From contig NW_022985437.1 of the NCBI RefSeq assembly GCF_010093595.1, forward strand, positions 893,380 to 957,379: 64,000 bases of DNA. Direction: 5' to 3'. This document shows positions 1 through 11,572 of this stretch, one piece after another (the stretch's first letter is position 1; every line of letters begins with the position of its first letter). The notes beneath the pieces are model-generated. The model did no database searches and had not been told where the DNA came from. It saw nothing but the letters and a program-made list of their open reading frames with translations. A program made the position numbers and the translations under genes. The DNA is from Mytilinidion resinicola. Taxonomy: Eukaryota; Ascomycota; Dothideomycetes; Mytilinidiales; Mytilinidiaceae.

Positions 1-1497
1 ATCAAAGACGCTATCGAAACTACGAGGGTGCTCGGAGGACTGTTCCTATGGATAGATGCACTGTTAGTCTTATTCTTGTTCTCTTGCCACTTTCATAGAA
101 GCATCAATACCCTTTCTAAAAACAAACGCGTTACCTTGCTCATCCATCACTGTAGGTGCGTTATTCATGACGACGATGTTCAGAAGCATGAGCAGATCTC
201 GCAGATGGCTAGCATATACTCATCAGCTTCCGTGACTTTAATCGCATCGGCCGGAGAAGACGCAAATGCTGGGCTGGCTGGGGTTAGCCCAATGTCAAGG
301 ACAGGTTGTGGATATCTAGTTGCTCCAGGCGTTCGCTTGGATCATAGAATAGAGACCATTGGAGACAACAAGGTTAACACGAAGTATTACTCCAGGGCCT
401 GGACTTACCAAGAGCAGCTCCTCTCGAAGCAATGCCTGTATTTCGCGAAAGATTTTGTGCGTTTCGAATGCCAGACCAATCACTACTGCGAGTACGAATA
501 CATCCATGATGAGCTTGTTCAAGCTAGGGCCAGATATGCCAACCCCTTTCTACACTTATCTCAGACACGGAAAAGCGCAGAACAAGGCGATTGGGCCAGT
601 GTTTTCGGTTATATCGCCGATTTCATTATCAATTACAGCGCAAAACAACTATCATATTCGACTGACCGGCTCAATGCATTCATGGGTATTCTCGACGTTC
701 TTTCCAGAGGGATTGGATTGAGATTTGTGCAAGGGGTGCCAATCGCGCTTATCGACCTTGCATTACTCTGGATACCTGCAGCAGGTACTGTCCGAAGCCG
801 CTCGACCTCGTGTAATGATAATGCAACTCTTTTTCCGAGCTGGTCGTGGATTGGCTGGAGCGGCATGGTGGACTACAAGATGGTAGTAGGAGAGAGAGAC
901 GTACAGACGAGGATACACTCAGTTCGCCTTGAAGACACATCCGATACGATATATCTCGAAGGCAGAGTACAAGAGATTTCTGCTCTTTGGTATCCCTGGA
1001 CGTTCAATTACAACTCTATGGCGTTGTCTTCCCCCACCAAAGAGCCAACTCAAGGGGGGCCGGGAACACTGAAGTTCAAGGCATCTGTCCTGGGGATCGA
1101 CTCGTTCAGGTTTCATGCTGGGTGCAGTGGGATGCATCACTCATCCGCAAGCCGCAACTCAACGATCAACCCAACCTACACGGCAAGTTTAATTGAGGAT
1201 GAAAGGGGCAGGATGTGCGGAATGCTGCATGGTACCGACGACCTTGCGGTAGATCTCTTTTCTCGGGACAACGTATACCTAATACTGCTCTCGGCGACAA
1301 CAACAGGGTCGATATGGGATCGCAGAGATATCAGAAGGTTCGAGGGGAAGGGTGTGCCCAGAGACCTCGACCTTCAATACGATGCGTATGATCTCGAGAA
1401 GCCGTGGCCGCTATTCAACATCCTTCTGGTCTCTACGAAGAATAACGTCTCTGAACGCCTAGCGATAGGTCAAATCCACTCTGATGCTTGGGAGTAA
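1..1497 (+). CDS. HET-domain (heterokaryon incompatibility) protein, 5' end outside window
   Basis: HET-domain proteins trigger incompatibility-type cell death after fusion of unlike hyphae. The frame is open from base 1, so the true start lies upstream. Visible exons are 1-62 and 156-1497, with a 93-nt intron (GTTAGT...CTGTAG). Splicing joins the halves of the conserved HET core, LWIDAL to CVIHDDD, followed by KHEQISQMASIYSSASVTLI, a hallmark of Pfam HET. Further HET landmarks are RAWTYQEQLLSKQCLYF and the C-terminal LSYSTDRLNAFMGIL. Without splicing, the insert between the two core halves would break the domain. About 467 residues are visible and the 3' end looks complete (TAA at 1495-1497). 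No NACHT or repeat domain is seen in this part. The family call is firm; the allorecognition specificity is unknown. Confidence 0.88.
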   Translation: MKDAIETTRVLGGLFLWIDALLVLFLFSCHFHRSINTLSKNKRVTLLIHHCRCVIHDDDVQKHEQISQMASIYSSASVTLIASAGEDANAGLAGVSPMSRTGCGYLVAPGVRLDHRIETIGDNKVNTKYYSRAWTYQEQLLSKQCLYFAKDFVRFECQTNHYCEYEYIHDELVQARARYANPFLHLSQTRKSAEQGDWASVFGYIADFIINYSAKQLSYSTDRLNAFMGILDVLSRGIGLRFVQGVPIALIDLALLWIPAAGTVRSRSTSCNDNATLFPSWSWIGWSGMVDYKMVVGERDVQTRIHSVRLEDTSDTIYLEGRVQEISALWYPWTFNYNSMALSSPTKEPTQGGPGTLKFKASVLGIDSFRFHAGCSGMHHSSASRNSTINPTYTASLIEDERGRMCGMLHGTDDLAVDLFSRDNVYLILLSATTTGSIWDRRDIRRFEGKGVPRDLDLQYDAYDLEKPWPLFNILLVSTKNNVSERLAIGQIHSDAWE

Positions 1498-2180
1498 GCA
1501 AAGCCGGTTGAAATGGAGATCACGCTTGCCTGATAGCTGACTGGAGCCGTCGTGACCAACGAGCAGGTAGCAGTTGTAGAATTAGAATATTAAAATGGCC
1601 TTTGACACGAAACCCGCGGCATGTCATAGACTAAGCAATCCCCCGAATGCAAAGATATACCATGATTAATAAGTCGTATAGTGCCTGACATAGACAATAT
1701 TTATCAAGTCCATTTCCTTTCATTGTTCTGTGCGATTTAAGATGAACGAGCTGCTGGATTTGAACTTGAAACCAGGCAGTCTCCATTAGCTCTGAGACTA
1801 TTTACACTAGTAATGTCTCGTTCACGGTTCAAACCGAAAGATGCAAGTTCAGAAGTTGTTGTTGTTCAATGGGACGACGTCGAATTGGAACTGAATGCGG
1901 GGTCTTGGCATTCGCGGCGGAAAGCCCCACAATTTCTTTCTTATGACTCTGCACCTACACCTCACCCGCCACAGTAATCTAATCCATACGACTCGAGGCC
2001 TGTAGACTACATACAGCCCTCCGAATTCTTACAGAAACGAATACCTAGGACATCGAATTCACCTCGCGAACCACCAACCCGCGCCAGATCCCGTTTTCAC
2101 CCCGCTGCCCCTCTCGCCGCAGAAGGCACACAAATCAATCACCCCCGACTAAGGCGAAAAGCCTCCCTACTACCACAGCC
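1498..2180. other. intergenic: HET 3' flank and sui2 promoter
   Basis: No credible gene. The last 200 bases before the sui2 ATG are C-rich, as is usual for strong fungal promoters and leaders. I see no RNA gene or repeat here. Confidence 0.6.
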
Positions 2181-3563
2181 ATGTCTCTCACAAATTGCCG
2201 CTTCTATGAGGAGAAGTACCCGGAGGTCGAGTCCTTCGTGATGGTGAATGTCAAGCAGGTAGGACAATCCAATTCTTCAGACAAAGCGTTTCGAGATCGA
2301 CTGACAGAATCCCCAGATCGCAGAAATGGGCGCCTACGTGAAACTCCTCGAATACGACAACATCGACGGCATGATTCTGCTCTCCGAACTCTCGCGCCGA
2401 CGTATCAGGAGTATCCAAAAGCTGATTCGCGTGGGCCGGAACGAGGTCGTCGTCGTACTGAGGGTGGACAAAGAGAAGGGATATATTGATCTGTCGAAGC
2501 GGAGAGTGTCGCCCGAGGATATCGTGAAGTGCGAAGAACGGTTAGTCCTATTCATGCTTTACTCTACGGACGCTGGTGTGAAGATCAAGAGGGTGGTGAG
2601 GTTTGTGGATAATTTGGGCACGGGAAAGGTGGACCGGCGGAAGACTGGAGGTGGCGCAGAATGCTGACTTGAAGACAGGTATAATAAGAGCAAGATGGTG
2701 CATTCGATCATGCGACACGTGGTATGTGGAGATATCCTTTCGTGAAAGCGGGAGAGACAGTAGTTGCTAATAGTGCAACTCTAGGCTGAGAAAACCAACA
2801 CCCCAATCGAGGAGCTCTACTCTACTATCGGATGGCCACTCAACAAGAAGTACGGTCACGCAGTTGATGCGTTTAAGCTTGTGAGCGACTTTGCCCATAG
2901 AATTTACTTGTCTACATTGCTAATTTGCGATCAGTCCATCACAAACCCAGAAGTGTGGTCCGGCATGTAAGCGTTTCCGCTACGAAGCGTCGATATTGCG
3001 GCTAATGATGTTTTAGCGAATTCACCAATGACGTAGTCAAGGACGAGCTACAAAGCTACATAGGAAAGCGTTTGACGCCTCAACCCACCAAAGTCCGTTC
3101 CGACGTTGAGGTCACTTGCTTCGGCTACGAAGGCATCGACGCCGTCAAGACCGCTCTCCGCTGCGCAGAAGCCAAGAATACACCAGATAACCACGTGAAG
3201 GTCAAGCTCGTCAGCCCGCCCCTTTATGTCTTAGTAAGTATTTCGGACTTTGTTTTCTCTAACCCGGCACGTACCTTGCCACGTTGGGATAAGCATCTAA
3301 CGAATGTACTACAGACTAGCCAATGTCTCGACAAGAATGTCGGCATCACCACTCTCACAGATGCCATCAAGGAAATTGAAGAGAACATCACGAAAGCCGG
3401 TGGCAATCTTATCGTCAAGATGGCACCCAAGGCAGTTACCGAAAACGATGACGCAGAACTGCAGGCATTGATGGAGAAGCGAGCGCGCGAGAACGAGGAG
3501 ATCAGCGGTGACGAAGACGAGAGCGCGAGCGACGAGGGTGGAGTTGTTGAGGCGGATGCATAG
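2181..3563 (+). CDS. sui2: eukaryotic translation initiation factor 2 subunit alpha
   Basis: eIF2-alpha is part of the ternary complex that brings initiator Met-tRNA to the 40S ribosome. Its phosphorylation by Gcn2-type kinases slows translation under stress. Exons: 2181-2258, 2317-2540, 2679-2721, 2785-2880, 2935-2966, 3017-3233 and 3315-3563, giving 312 aa, close to the usual 305 or so. The N-terminal S1 domain contains [13 protein letters not shown]; the regulatory serine is S52 counting Met1 (the classical Ser51). [19 protein letters not shown] and [11 protein letters not shown] are strongly conserved. The C-terminal part ends in an acidic tail ([17 protein letters not shown]). All seven exons join in phase. 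Six introns of 50-138 nt is a rather dense structure. Confidence 0.95.
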
Positions 3564-4266
3564 AGCCTCCAGCTGCTTTGATCTCCAGTTTTCTGCATCA
3601 GAAGGTATGTGAGTGGTAGCCCCCCTTCGCCCTTATTCTCTTTTCAGGCGAGCAGAGGTGGGGCTTGGACTGGCAGGTTGCGATTATGAGGCGGTAAATA
3701 GGAAGAGAGGTATGGCGATATGGCAAAGAATGCGGAACGGCCCCGGATGGTCAAGGGCGTATACGACCAGCGTGCTATGGTAGAGGTGGACGCTATCGAA
3801 CTTCAAGTTCAGGAATGCGTCCTTTCTCAACATAAAAGTCAAATAAGACGACAAACGGTTACAAGTTACTTCACGTTCTACTCTCTTGCAGAGATCATCT
3901 TGATATCAAGCACTTTCCGTGGATACATATGTGGTCGTCAGAACAGTCGTTTCTTTGAACGCCACTTCTCTTCTAAGAGCGCCTCCTCAACAGGTCTACC
4001 CAGGTAGTGAGGTGGTGTCCCGTTCGTGCCGAAACTTCCAGGCTACATTGACACCATTCACACGCCTGTTTTTGGGGTCACGGAGATTCAACTGGGACTT
4101 GATTTTAGGGATGATGGTTCATTGATTCTCACTTGAACCGATTCACAGTCTATCTATAGGTACCGCTCTCTGAACTACTCGATTTGACTGCTTCACTTCT
4201 AATTCTTCAACTCTCAAACAGCTAGTAGTCCTTCAGCCTTCTACATCCAACACTAAACCAAGAATC
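3564..4266. other. intergenic: sui2 3' flank and MYND gene promoter
   Basis: No recognisable gene. A 95-codon frame beginning near 3720 shows no family features and is judged chance. The 100 bases before 4267 are pyrimidine-rich leader-like sequence. Confidence 0.55.
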
Positions 4267-6177
4267 ATGACGGAGGCCAAGAATATCAACGGCTTCGGTG
4301 CCGACGCCGAGCGCAAGGTTGCGGACAGCCGTGAATTCGAAAACAGAAACAAAAACATAGATTTTACCCCTCCTAGCCGTCCTCTTGACGCTAGTCTCGG
4401 GCCTCGACGTCGCGGCCCTTCACCACAGGTCGTGATTCCTTCTCCAACTCGACCTCGTCCCCCTCCGCTTGTCGACGTTGCTCAGCGTAACGCCGCTCAA
4501 GTCGACACTAAGACGGATAAGAACGACGACTCTAGGAGTGATACTATGTCTATAGACTCTGTCATGCCTAGCGAGCTCAAGCCTAGGATGCAGGCCAAGA
4601 AGATCGCGACACTGCCCCCTGACAAGGATGCTGGCCCCAACCCATCTAGTTATGGCTTCTCGATCAAGACAAACCCGGAGTTCAAGGCGGCATGGTCTTT
4701 AGATACCCATGCTCACGGCGGCAAGAAAACAACTCACACAAGCCCCAAGAATCCTGTTGGACAGAAGCAGGAGCATGATACCGGCTCTGTCAAAGCCCAA
4801 GAAGAAACCTTCAATCCTGAGGCCTCGAAAACCGAGACAGCACAGTTTAGCTCAGATGCCCTCTGCGCCCTCTGCTCTGCCCCGGGAGATCTCTGCACAA
4901 ACTGCCGTGGCATACGATACTGCAGCCCCGAATGCAAGCTGGAAGACCTGCCAACACATGAAGTGCTTTGCAATACGTTCAGTCTCTACACCGGCCACCT
5001 ACGACCTGCCTCACGTCCTTATCGTGCAATATTGATGTCAATTAATAGCGACTGCCCCCGCTGGATCTGGCTCCAAAGCGGCGACGACCCTGAGATCGCA
5101 ATACATTTGAATCTCCTGGGCCGTTCTTCAAATCTTAGCGCGAAAAAGTCAGACAATGGTATGATGACCGCGACTATCTGCCGAAATGGCGTCCTCGGCC
5201 GCGAGTTATATGACGACCTCACGGTGTATTACCGAGCACCCTCCATTGCGGACTCTTGTTCTGGCAATCAATGCATCTCCATCGCGACCGCGGACCTGAA
5301 CCCACTCCGCTGGGTAGGATCAGTCATTGTGTGCGCTACTCTATGCGATGGGTCTCTCCGGGATATGGAAACCTCAGATTATCGGCATGTGGTTGACGCA
5401 CTATCCGTGTCCGATCTCCAAAACGACGCATGGCTTACATTCACTGAAGAGGCACCGCCAGAACAGGGACCACGTGCCGGGAGAGTGGAAGCTGTGTGTA
5501 TCGACTGCGATGGCGAACGCCTCATCTCCGGGTCCACCTCCGCTCGCATAATCCTCCTTCCCCGCCTCCATCCCCAGGGAAAGTGGGTACGTACATCAGA
5601 GACGTCGCATATCGCCGATCTATACACCTCTGACGGCATCAATCGTACCAGCGTCAGAAGCTACTTCGCCAGTCGTCTCGATATCCCAGTCCGCACTTGG
5701 CAGGTAGCTCCGGATCGTGCATGGACGGCTGCCGCATCCCGCAATCCCTTGGTCTCCTTCCTCCACTTCAATACACGACCCCTTATCAACGGCATCGTTA
5801 CCAACGATGATGACATCGCCATGAAAGCAGAGCTTTATCGGACGTGCCCTGGCTCTGTCTTTCTCGCTCGTGGTGATGGGAAGCCGCTGCTTCCGGAACA
5901 TGTCGAGGCCATCGCCGCCTTCGCCCGCTTCGTGATCCTGCCGCGCGCACAACCCCTTGGCGGATACGACCAAGCCGACTGGAGCAGACCGGAGGATATC
6001 GTCGGGTCGTTGGAGATCGTAGCGAGGTTGGCTGAGATGTACCGTGTCTCGGGACAAGAGGATTTGAACCAAGCCAGCGTCCGGGCACGCATCGAGCCGA
6101 GAGTCTTCAAGAAGTTCTGGGAGCTCTACAAGCAGCAGAAAGGATGGGAGGGCGTGGTATCTCCCTATGATGTCTAA
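4267..6177 (+). CDS. MYND-type zinc-finger protein
   Basis: A single exon of 636 aa. Residues 1-195 are low-complexity and probably disordered, rich in Pro, Ser, Lys and Asp (PSRPLDASLGPRRRGPSPQ). A MYND finger follows at about residues 200-236, with ligands visible as CALC, CTNC, YCSPEC and the closing THEVLC. MYND fingers usually bind Pro-rich partner peptides. The remaining 400 residues form a well-composed region, probably globular, that I cannot assign to a named domain. It contains several Trp/Pro motifs (CPRWIWLQ, LNPLRWVGSVIV) and ends in FKKFWELYKQQKGWEGVVSPYDV. I see no SET domain, so this is not an obvious SMYD methyltransferase. The MYND assignment is firm; the cellular role is unknown. 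Confidence 0.85.
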   Translation: MTEAKNINGFGADAERKVADSREFENRNKNIDFTPPSRPLDASLGPRRRGPSPQVVIPSPTRPRPPPLVDVAQRNAAQVDTKTDKNDDSRSDTMSIDSVMPSELKPRMQAKKIATLPPDKDAGPNPSSYGFSIKTNPEFKAAWSLDTHAHGGKKTTHTSPKNPVGQKQEHDTGSVKAQEETFNPEASKTETAQFSSDALCALCSAPGDLCTNCRGIRYCSPECKLEDLPTHEVLCNTFSLYTGHLRPASRPYRAILMSINSDCPRWIWLQSGDDPEIAIHLNLLGRSSNLSAKKSDNGMMTATICRNGVLGRELYDDLTVYYRAPSIADSCSGNQCISIATADLNPLRWVGSVIVCATLCDGSLRDMETSDYRHVVDALSVSDLQNDAWLTFTEEAPPEQGPRAGRVEAVCIDCDGERLISGSTSARIILLPRLHPQGKWVRTSETSHIADLYTSDGINRTSVRSYFASRLDIPVRTWQVAPDRAWTAAASRNPLVSFLHFNTRPLINGIVTNDDDIAMKAELYRTCPGSVFLARGDGKPLLPEHVEAIAAFARFVILPRAQPLGGYDQADWSRPEDIVGSLEIVARLAEMYRVSGQEDLNQASVRARIEPRVFKKFWELYKQQKGWEGVVSPYDV

Positions 6178-7244
6178 TCTTCAAGTTCTAGTGGCCTTGG
6201 TGTGGATAGGCGGCATTCATGGATATGAAATAAAATTGGTTGAAGTCATAATTTCCCAGGCTTCAGTTTTGCCCGTCTGATGGCACCGTAAGGAGTGTCC
6301 CAGCCTGCAGATTGCTGGCTAGTCAAAAAATAGTCTGATATGTAACACATCGGCCTTTACATCGTATCTAGAGTCTGAGAAATCCATAAGTAATAAATAG
6401 GCGTTCTCGGGCTTTGCTCTTGCTCATCTAGTACCGCTGTACGGGGTGCCCTAGCTAGCATGGCTCCACTCCTTCAAACGGTAGCCTAATTGCCTCCGTC
6501 ATGGCTTTTACATGGTACAATACTAACACATCCCTGTATATGTTTCCTAAGGGTCAAGCCCATTCTTTTGCAGCTCCCTTCTCAACTCGGAACCTGACAC
6601 CCATTGCACTGATCATCACACCCATTCTCGCCCTTTACCATTTCTGTCTCATTACACCCAGGAGTCGTGACATCGCAGTTCGTCGGGGTACATATACACT
6701 GAGTAGCGTCGCTAGATCTGCGGTCCGGCTGGATGCTGATTCGAAAGCAGAGACAGAACTAGAAGCAGAAAGAGCACTATTGGCTATAGGGCAAGAACCA
6801 CCATCTTACCGCTTGAGCAGCTCATCAAAGTCTTCCAGGCCATCTTCACTCACGTAGTGAGAACTTCTGGTCCGATACCCCATTCGAAGTCACGTGAGCG
6901 GAAGGGGCTGAGTAGTGTGCAGATTGGGGGGAGATAGCAGAGAATTTATGGAGGGTTTGAACTTCTTACGGTCAGCTTTTACGGTGCATACTGATTTACT
7001 GCTCTCTGCAAAACTTCAAAATGCCTCCAGGAATTTGGAGCAAGCGCCGTTATGCTCAATAACAGCACGAATCCGCCTAGGTTTCGAACGCTCGTGGTCT
7101 AACCATCACCAACGCCGGGCTATCAGAGCAGGTTGTAGTTCTAAAGAGGACACCGAAGTAGTGATAGGATAGTATACACGTCTAAGAGCACGATGCTGCG
7201 TGCGCCGTAGCTACTAAACTCAAGCGTCGTTTTCGTTTGCGATA
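6178..7244. other. intergenic between two convergent genes
   Basis: About 1.07 kb between the stops of the MYND gene and bre2. A 118-codon frame at 6501-6857 has no family hallmark and is not called. A tRNA T-loop-like heptamer near 7081-7090 does not fold into a tRNA and was rejected. Confidence 0.5.
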
Positions 7245-9070
7245 TTAGTACCGCCTCCCAACTTCCACACCAACGCCATCATCCAAGCCTCCAGCCATGC
7301 CTCTGGCAGTCGGCGTAGCTTTGACCGTACTGATGCTGGGGTCAACTTCGCCCCTATAGTCCCAACCACCATCCTGGATAAAGAAGTCCACTTCGTCGAT
7401 AATGTCCCACACGACGTCTTCCGCAATTTGCTCCTTATATCTATCCCCAATCGCGCGCAGCTTCCTGCCTTCTGGTATCGCATCATTGGCATCACTTCCG
7501 GCCATGTCTACATCCTTCGACTGGTTGACAATCTCTTCGGGTGGACACCAGAAATCCGGGCCAAAGTTGACTTGAGCTATGCCGCCGCAGAAGGCTGCAA
7601 TGCACGGGAAATACCCAACCATTCCGTCGTCGAATCCGAGTCTAGCACCAGCTGGGGCTGATGGAGCGCTCGCTGGCGGGAGAAACGCTAGGAGGTTCTC
7701 AAATGCTATGCCTACATCTTTTCCATTCTTATAGACCTTGATTGCTGAGTGTGGTAGTGACCGTAATGGGGGGTCGTCGTGATTGGGGGATAGAACGGTC
7801 TTGGGTGTTGGCCCTCTGTCCGAGTATGATTCCATAGGCTTAGTCGCGACGTAGTCGAGTTGTTCGAAATAGAAGTTTCCTTTGTACGGAACGGGGATAC
7901 GGTCCCTAATGATGTCTAAAGGCCTATCCATGTTTAAAGGATCCCTTGGCCCAGAAGAATGAGGCCCCACATCGAACCCGTCTCCTATGTCTACAGCTGG
8001 GTTGTATATCCCTTCCACAACTTTCCGGTGCATGGATAGCGAGGGCAGCTGAATCTCGAGCCCGATGACATCGCCCTCGCGAACGTCCATATCAGTGATA
8101 TATTCCACTGGTGACGGCTTCCCATGAGGAGGCCGAGCCTTTGCGTACTTGCTTTTCGTGCCCTTTGGGAGAGGTTTGAATATTTTGCTCGCTCGCGAAC
8201 GGTGCATTGTCTCAAGCCGTAAGTCAGTGATAGCGTAGCTGTACCCATCGAACCCCACTGGCGCATCCAAAGGTGCTTCTCTTCTCGCCCATCCCATGCG
8301 CACGTGCGGCTGTGCAATCGGGTGTCCATTCTCTGTGTGCTTCAAAGCCGGTGGTCCGTCAGTTGGTATACCCTTTACAACCTTGACTTCGTAGTACAGC
8401 CGTCCTTCGCGAGCCACAACATTGCCTCGTCCCATTCGCCATCCTTTTTCATTTGTGACCATGCTGGCCGATTCATCGAAGTGGAACCACTTGTCGCAAT
8501 CTTCATGGCTCATTCGTGGGCCGTACGGACGAGAGTCTGATTGCCGGTAGAACTGCTTATGGCGGAAGTGAGGGTCGGCGACGCAGTGAGTGTAGCGGTA
8601 GCCTTTCTTGTTCCAGGCACTTAGTAGCGATGTTAGCCTCACATGTGTTAAGAGTCCCAATGTACTAACTGATCTACAGCTTTCTTTAGCTCTGTCTGCT
8701 CGTCTGGAGTGAGAATTGGGTTGGGCTCATGCGACGCAAATATGCCGTCCTTTGGCACTTCATAGTCTGACACCTTGGGCTCTGGGACGCTGTATCGCAT
8801 GGGCGAAGGTGTAGACTCTCCATTCTTTTTGCTCTTCGGATTCGGCGTGCTTCCCCGTGCGCTCGCGGAAGCCTCTCTCTTTTTCAGCGTCTCACGTTTT
8901 TCGCGCTGCTCTCGAGGCGGGGGACGCGCCGGACGCGACCGCGCTGCAGCATCTGGATTCGGATTCAGTGGGGACGAAACAGCTGGGGCATGGTGGTCGT
9001 CTTCGAGTGGGCGACGCAGAGGAGGAACAGCACCGGGCGTGCTGCCGCGAGATTGCGGTTGTTCGGCCAT
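7245..9070 (-). CDS. bre2: COMPASS complex subunit Bre2/Ash2-like, SPRY domain
   Basis: Bre2/Ash2L is a core subunit of the COMPASS (Set1) H3K4 methyltransferase and stimulates methylation through its SPRY domain. Exons on the minus strand: 9070-8670 and 8619-7245, with a 50-nt intron (GTTAGT...CTAAG). The join gives KKAVDHAWNKKGYRYTHC, restoring a conserved stretch. The product is 591 aa. Residues 1-110 are basic, Pro/Ser-rich and disordered. The split SPRY region follows, with KGWRMGRGNVVAREGRLYYEVKV, VRMGWARREAPLDAPVGFDGYSYA and, near the C-terminus, LGFDDGMVGYFPCIAAFCGG. An inserted charged loop (PLPKGTKSKYAKARPPHGK) is typical of fungal Bre2. It is transcribed divergently from the hydrolase at 9308. 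Confidence 0.9.
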
Positions 9071-9307
9071 AGCTGGAGGAGTGTTCGGGAATGGTGTTGA
9101 GGAATTGGTGTGTGATGATCGGGCCCAAATATCGATAGATCCTGGGCGGTCTAGAAGGCTGTGAACGTTTCTGCCGTCCCGAGGCTCGGAGCCAGAAAGC
9201 CGTCATTCACCACAACTCCCCGCAAATTACGAGGCCGCTGATACAGCAATTCGAAATCAATTCTCCTCGTCAATCGAATAGCATCATATTCCATCTACGC
9301 CATAGCC
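9071..9307. promoter_or_regulatory. shared divergent promoter, bre2 / alpha-beta hydrolase
   Basis: Only 237 bp separate the two opposed start codons, so both promoters and leaders must lie here. No TATA box is evident. The compact layout suggests a bidirectional promoter; this is inferred from position only. Confidence 0.5.
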
Positions 9308-10511
9308 ATGGCAGCCGCGACTAATCCGCTCCATGGCACCCATTCGCCGTCCAGCCCCGCGGTTTCACGCAAGACGTTCACTATTGCCGGCATTTTGACC
9401 ACAGTGTATGGCCTCGATGAGCTCGTTCCATCCATTGAGCCAGTCGCCTGTCTCTGGCTTTTACATCCCCGGCTTCAGACGCAGGAAACCATGGCGCCGG
9501 TCGCCGCGCAGACGATACACGCCTGGAATGATCGGATAAGAGATGGGAAAGCAGGCAGAACACCCAAAGGACTCATTGCTGTCACTTTTGATCAGCGTAA
9601 TCATGGCTCAAGGCAGGTTGACAAGCTTGCGAATGAGGCCTGGCGACAAGGGAACACACGGCACGCCCAGGATATGTTCTCTTGCTACCGTGAGTAGCCA
9701 GCTGTCTCGGTCATCACGGCGTTTGAGATTCCCAGCGAGGTTGCAGACTGTTCGAAATGACGAACCTGCATCTTGATGTGATTTTTCGAAGCATTCTGCA
9801 GCATCTTAGGCCGCGTCAAGGCAGAGCATCCGCTAACAATCGCTAGATGGTACCGCAGTCGACACCTCCCACCTCCTGACCTATCTTCCCTCTTACATAT
9901 TCCACCCACCCTCACCACACCGCCTGACACAGCACCTCGTTCTCGGCGTCTCACTGGGTGGTCATGCAGCATGGCACTGTATCCTGCATGATGCTCGCAT
10001 CACGGCCGCTGTGGTAGTCATCGGCTGTCCAGACTACACTCGCCTCATGACCGATCGAGCTACCAAATCCAAGCTCAAGACTTGGACATCCAGCTCGCCG
10101 CCTGGCTCCTCCTTCCTTGGCTCGCAAGACTTTCCCAAGTCTCTCATCGACGCCATTGCGCGCTATGATCCCGCCAGTCTGCTATTGCCAGGCATAGACG
10201 ACGGTTCGTCGCCGTCTCCAGTGGCATCGCAGAAGTTCAAGCAGCTATTAAAGCAGCACCTTGGATCTAAAAGGATCCTGAATCTTTCTGGAGGCGCGGA
10301 TAAACTGGTACCATATGCAGCGGGCGATCCATTCCTGCAAGTGCTGAAGAAGACTCTACACGAGGACCCAGAACTAGACATAGAACTTGAGGATGTCGTT
10401 TTCGACGGCGTAGGTCATGCTTACACGCCTGCCATGTCTGAGCGAGCCGTGGGCTGGATTGGTGACATACTGGCGAAGACGGGAGAAGGTACCAAAGACT
10501 CAAAGATATGA
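9308..10511 (+). CDS. alpha/beta hydrolase fold protein
   Basis: Exons 9308-9689 and 9847-10511 (157-nt intron GTGAGT...GCTAG) give 348 aa. Splicing joins DMFSCYH to GTAVDTSHLLTYLPSYIF in phase. The nucleophile elbow GVSLGGH places the catalytic serine at residue 163. LNLSGGADKLVPY supplies a likely acidic residue (D279) and DGVGHAYT the histidine (H318), in the canonical Ser-Asp-His order. IAVTFDQRNHGSR before the elbow is the strand carrying the expected oxyanion-side motif. No signal peptide or membrane segment is visible, so a soluble serine hydrolase is likely. The substrate cannot be read from the sequence. It belongs to a widespread fungal group usually left unnamed. Confidence 0.85.
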
Positions 10512-11572
10512 CTAGGTCCGTAGCCTGTCGTGTATGAAAAGCAAATAGATGCATAACAAGAAAAACTCCCGTACATACCTGAAATCACGCCATAAAACAC
10601 ACTCATCAAGAAATACTCCCATTTCTTCTACCAACCACAGCAATCCCCCTCTCAGCCCTACCTAAACCTCCGATCCCAGCCTCGCGCCGGCCCGCCTCCA
10701 ACGCATAATCCACAACGCCGCACCCAGCCAATCAGCGCCCGCAACGGGCCATACCCAATACGCCACCTTCGCACCCGACCCGACCCCCCCTCCAGCCGCA
10801 ATCCTCAACGTCGGCCCATAACGCGCCCACATATAGCTAACCGCCCTGCCACCCTCACGCTATTCCACACGGGCAGGTGTGTTCGCACGGCCCCGAAGCA
10901 GGGCGCATGCGCAATACGCAATCTATCCGGCGGCCGGGAGGGCGGGTAAGGGAAACACGGGCGGTTGGGAGGCCTTTTACAAGGGAAGGTTATTGTAATT
11001 TGTCTCGCTAGACTCGGCAGAACGCTAGGTAACCGCAGATGTCGTACAGGCGACTCGCCCGCGCCCCCCGCCCCCCGGAGATTAGGGCTTCGTAATCTGA
11101 TCCGGGTTCGTTTTTTGTGGCGCCCGGCGGCTACGGGGGCGAGGTGAGAGAAGAGGGAAAGTGGGGAGGCGGGTATTTGGGCGAGGTGGGGTTTTTGAGG
11201 CGCTTGCGGGCTGATGGAGACGTACGGAATGGTGCTGGATGAGGTATCTGGATCCTTATTTGGAAATCTGAAATACACGAAGTGCATCGTTTTGGCAAGT
11301 CGGCTAGCTTGCTGAGCTATCTCGGATGGCGTTAAGACAATGAATCACGTCGCATGGCAGTTGAGATGATGTGTGATGCAGGAAACTCAGTTCGCTGAGT
11401 TGAAATTAGGTATATTTTGGTTAAAAGTCAGAAAGCCGCCCGTTGAAGCCGCTGTGGGCCCGTTACCGAAACACCAGCGCCAGGCAAAATATATGCAGAT
11501 GAAGGGGAATCATGACCATGCTGTTCTCTCTGTACCACATCCACAAGCCAGATGGGCCACGCTCCATTTTGA
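10512..11572. other. intergenic, with a possible gene relic on the minus strand
   Basis: No intact gene. Very GC-rich sequence at 10640-11200 gives long but unconvincing frames on both strands. On the minus strand at about 10660-10850 a hydrophobic, Trp-rich stretch appears if one 5-base tandem duplication (GGTCG) is discounted. It then ends RWRRAGARLGSEV before a stop, and may be the end of a dead gene. Low confidence. Confidence 0.25.

Noticed and set aside
6501..6857. 118-codon frame with a short hydrophobic stretch
   Set aside because: Single hydrophobic patch only, no homology-like motif, and located between two convergent 3' ends.
7060..7140. tRNA-like sequence with GTTTCGAAC/GTTCGAAAC T-loop-like word and short GCTC..GAGC ends
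   Set aside because: The T-arm has no 5-bp stem on either strand, the acceptor stem pairs only four bases, and no anticodon arm of normal geometry forms.
10805..11287. 160-codon frame on the minus strand
   Set aside because: Pro/Arg-rich chance frame in very GC-rich DNA; no recognisable protein features.
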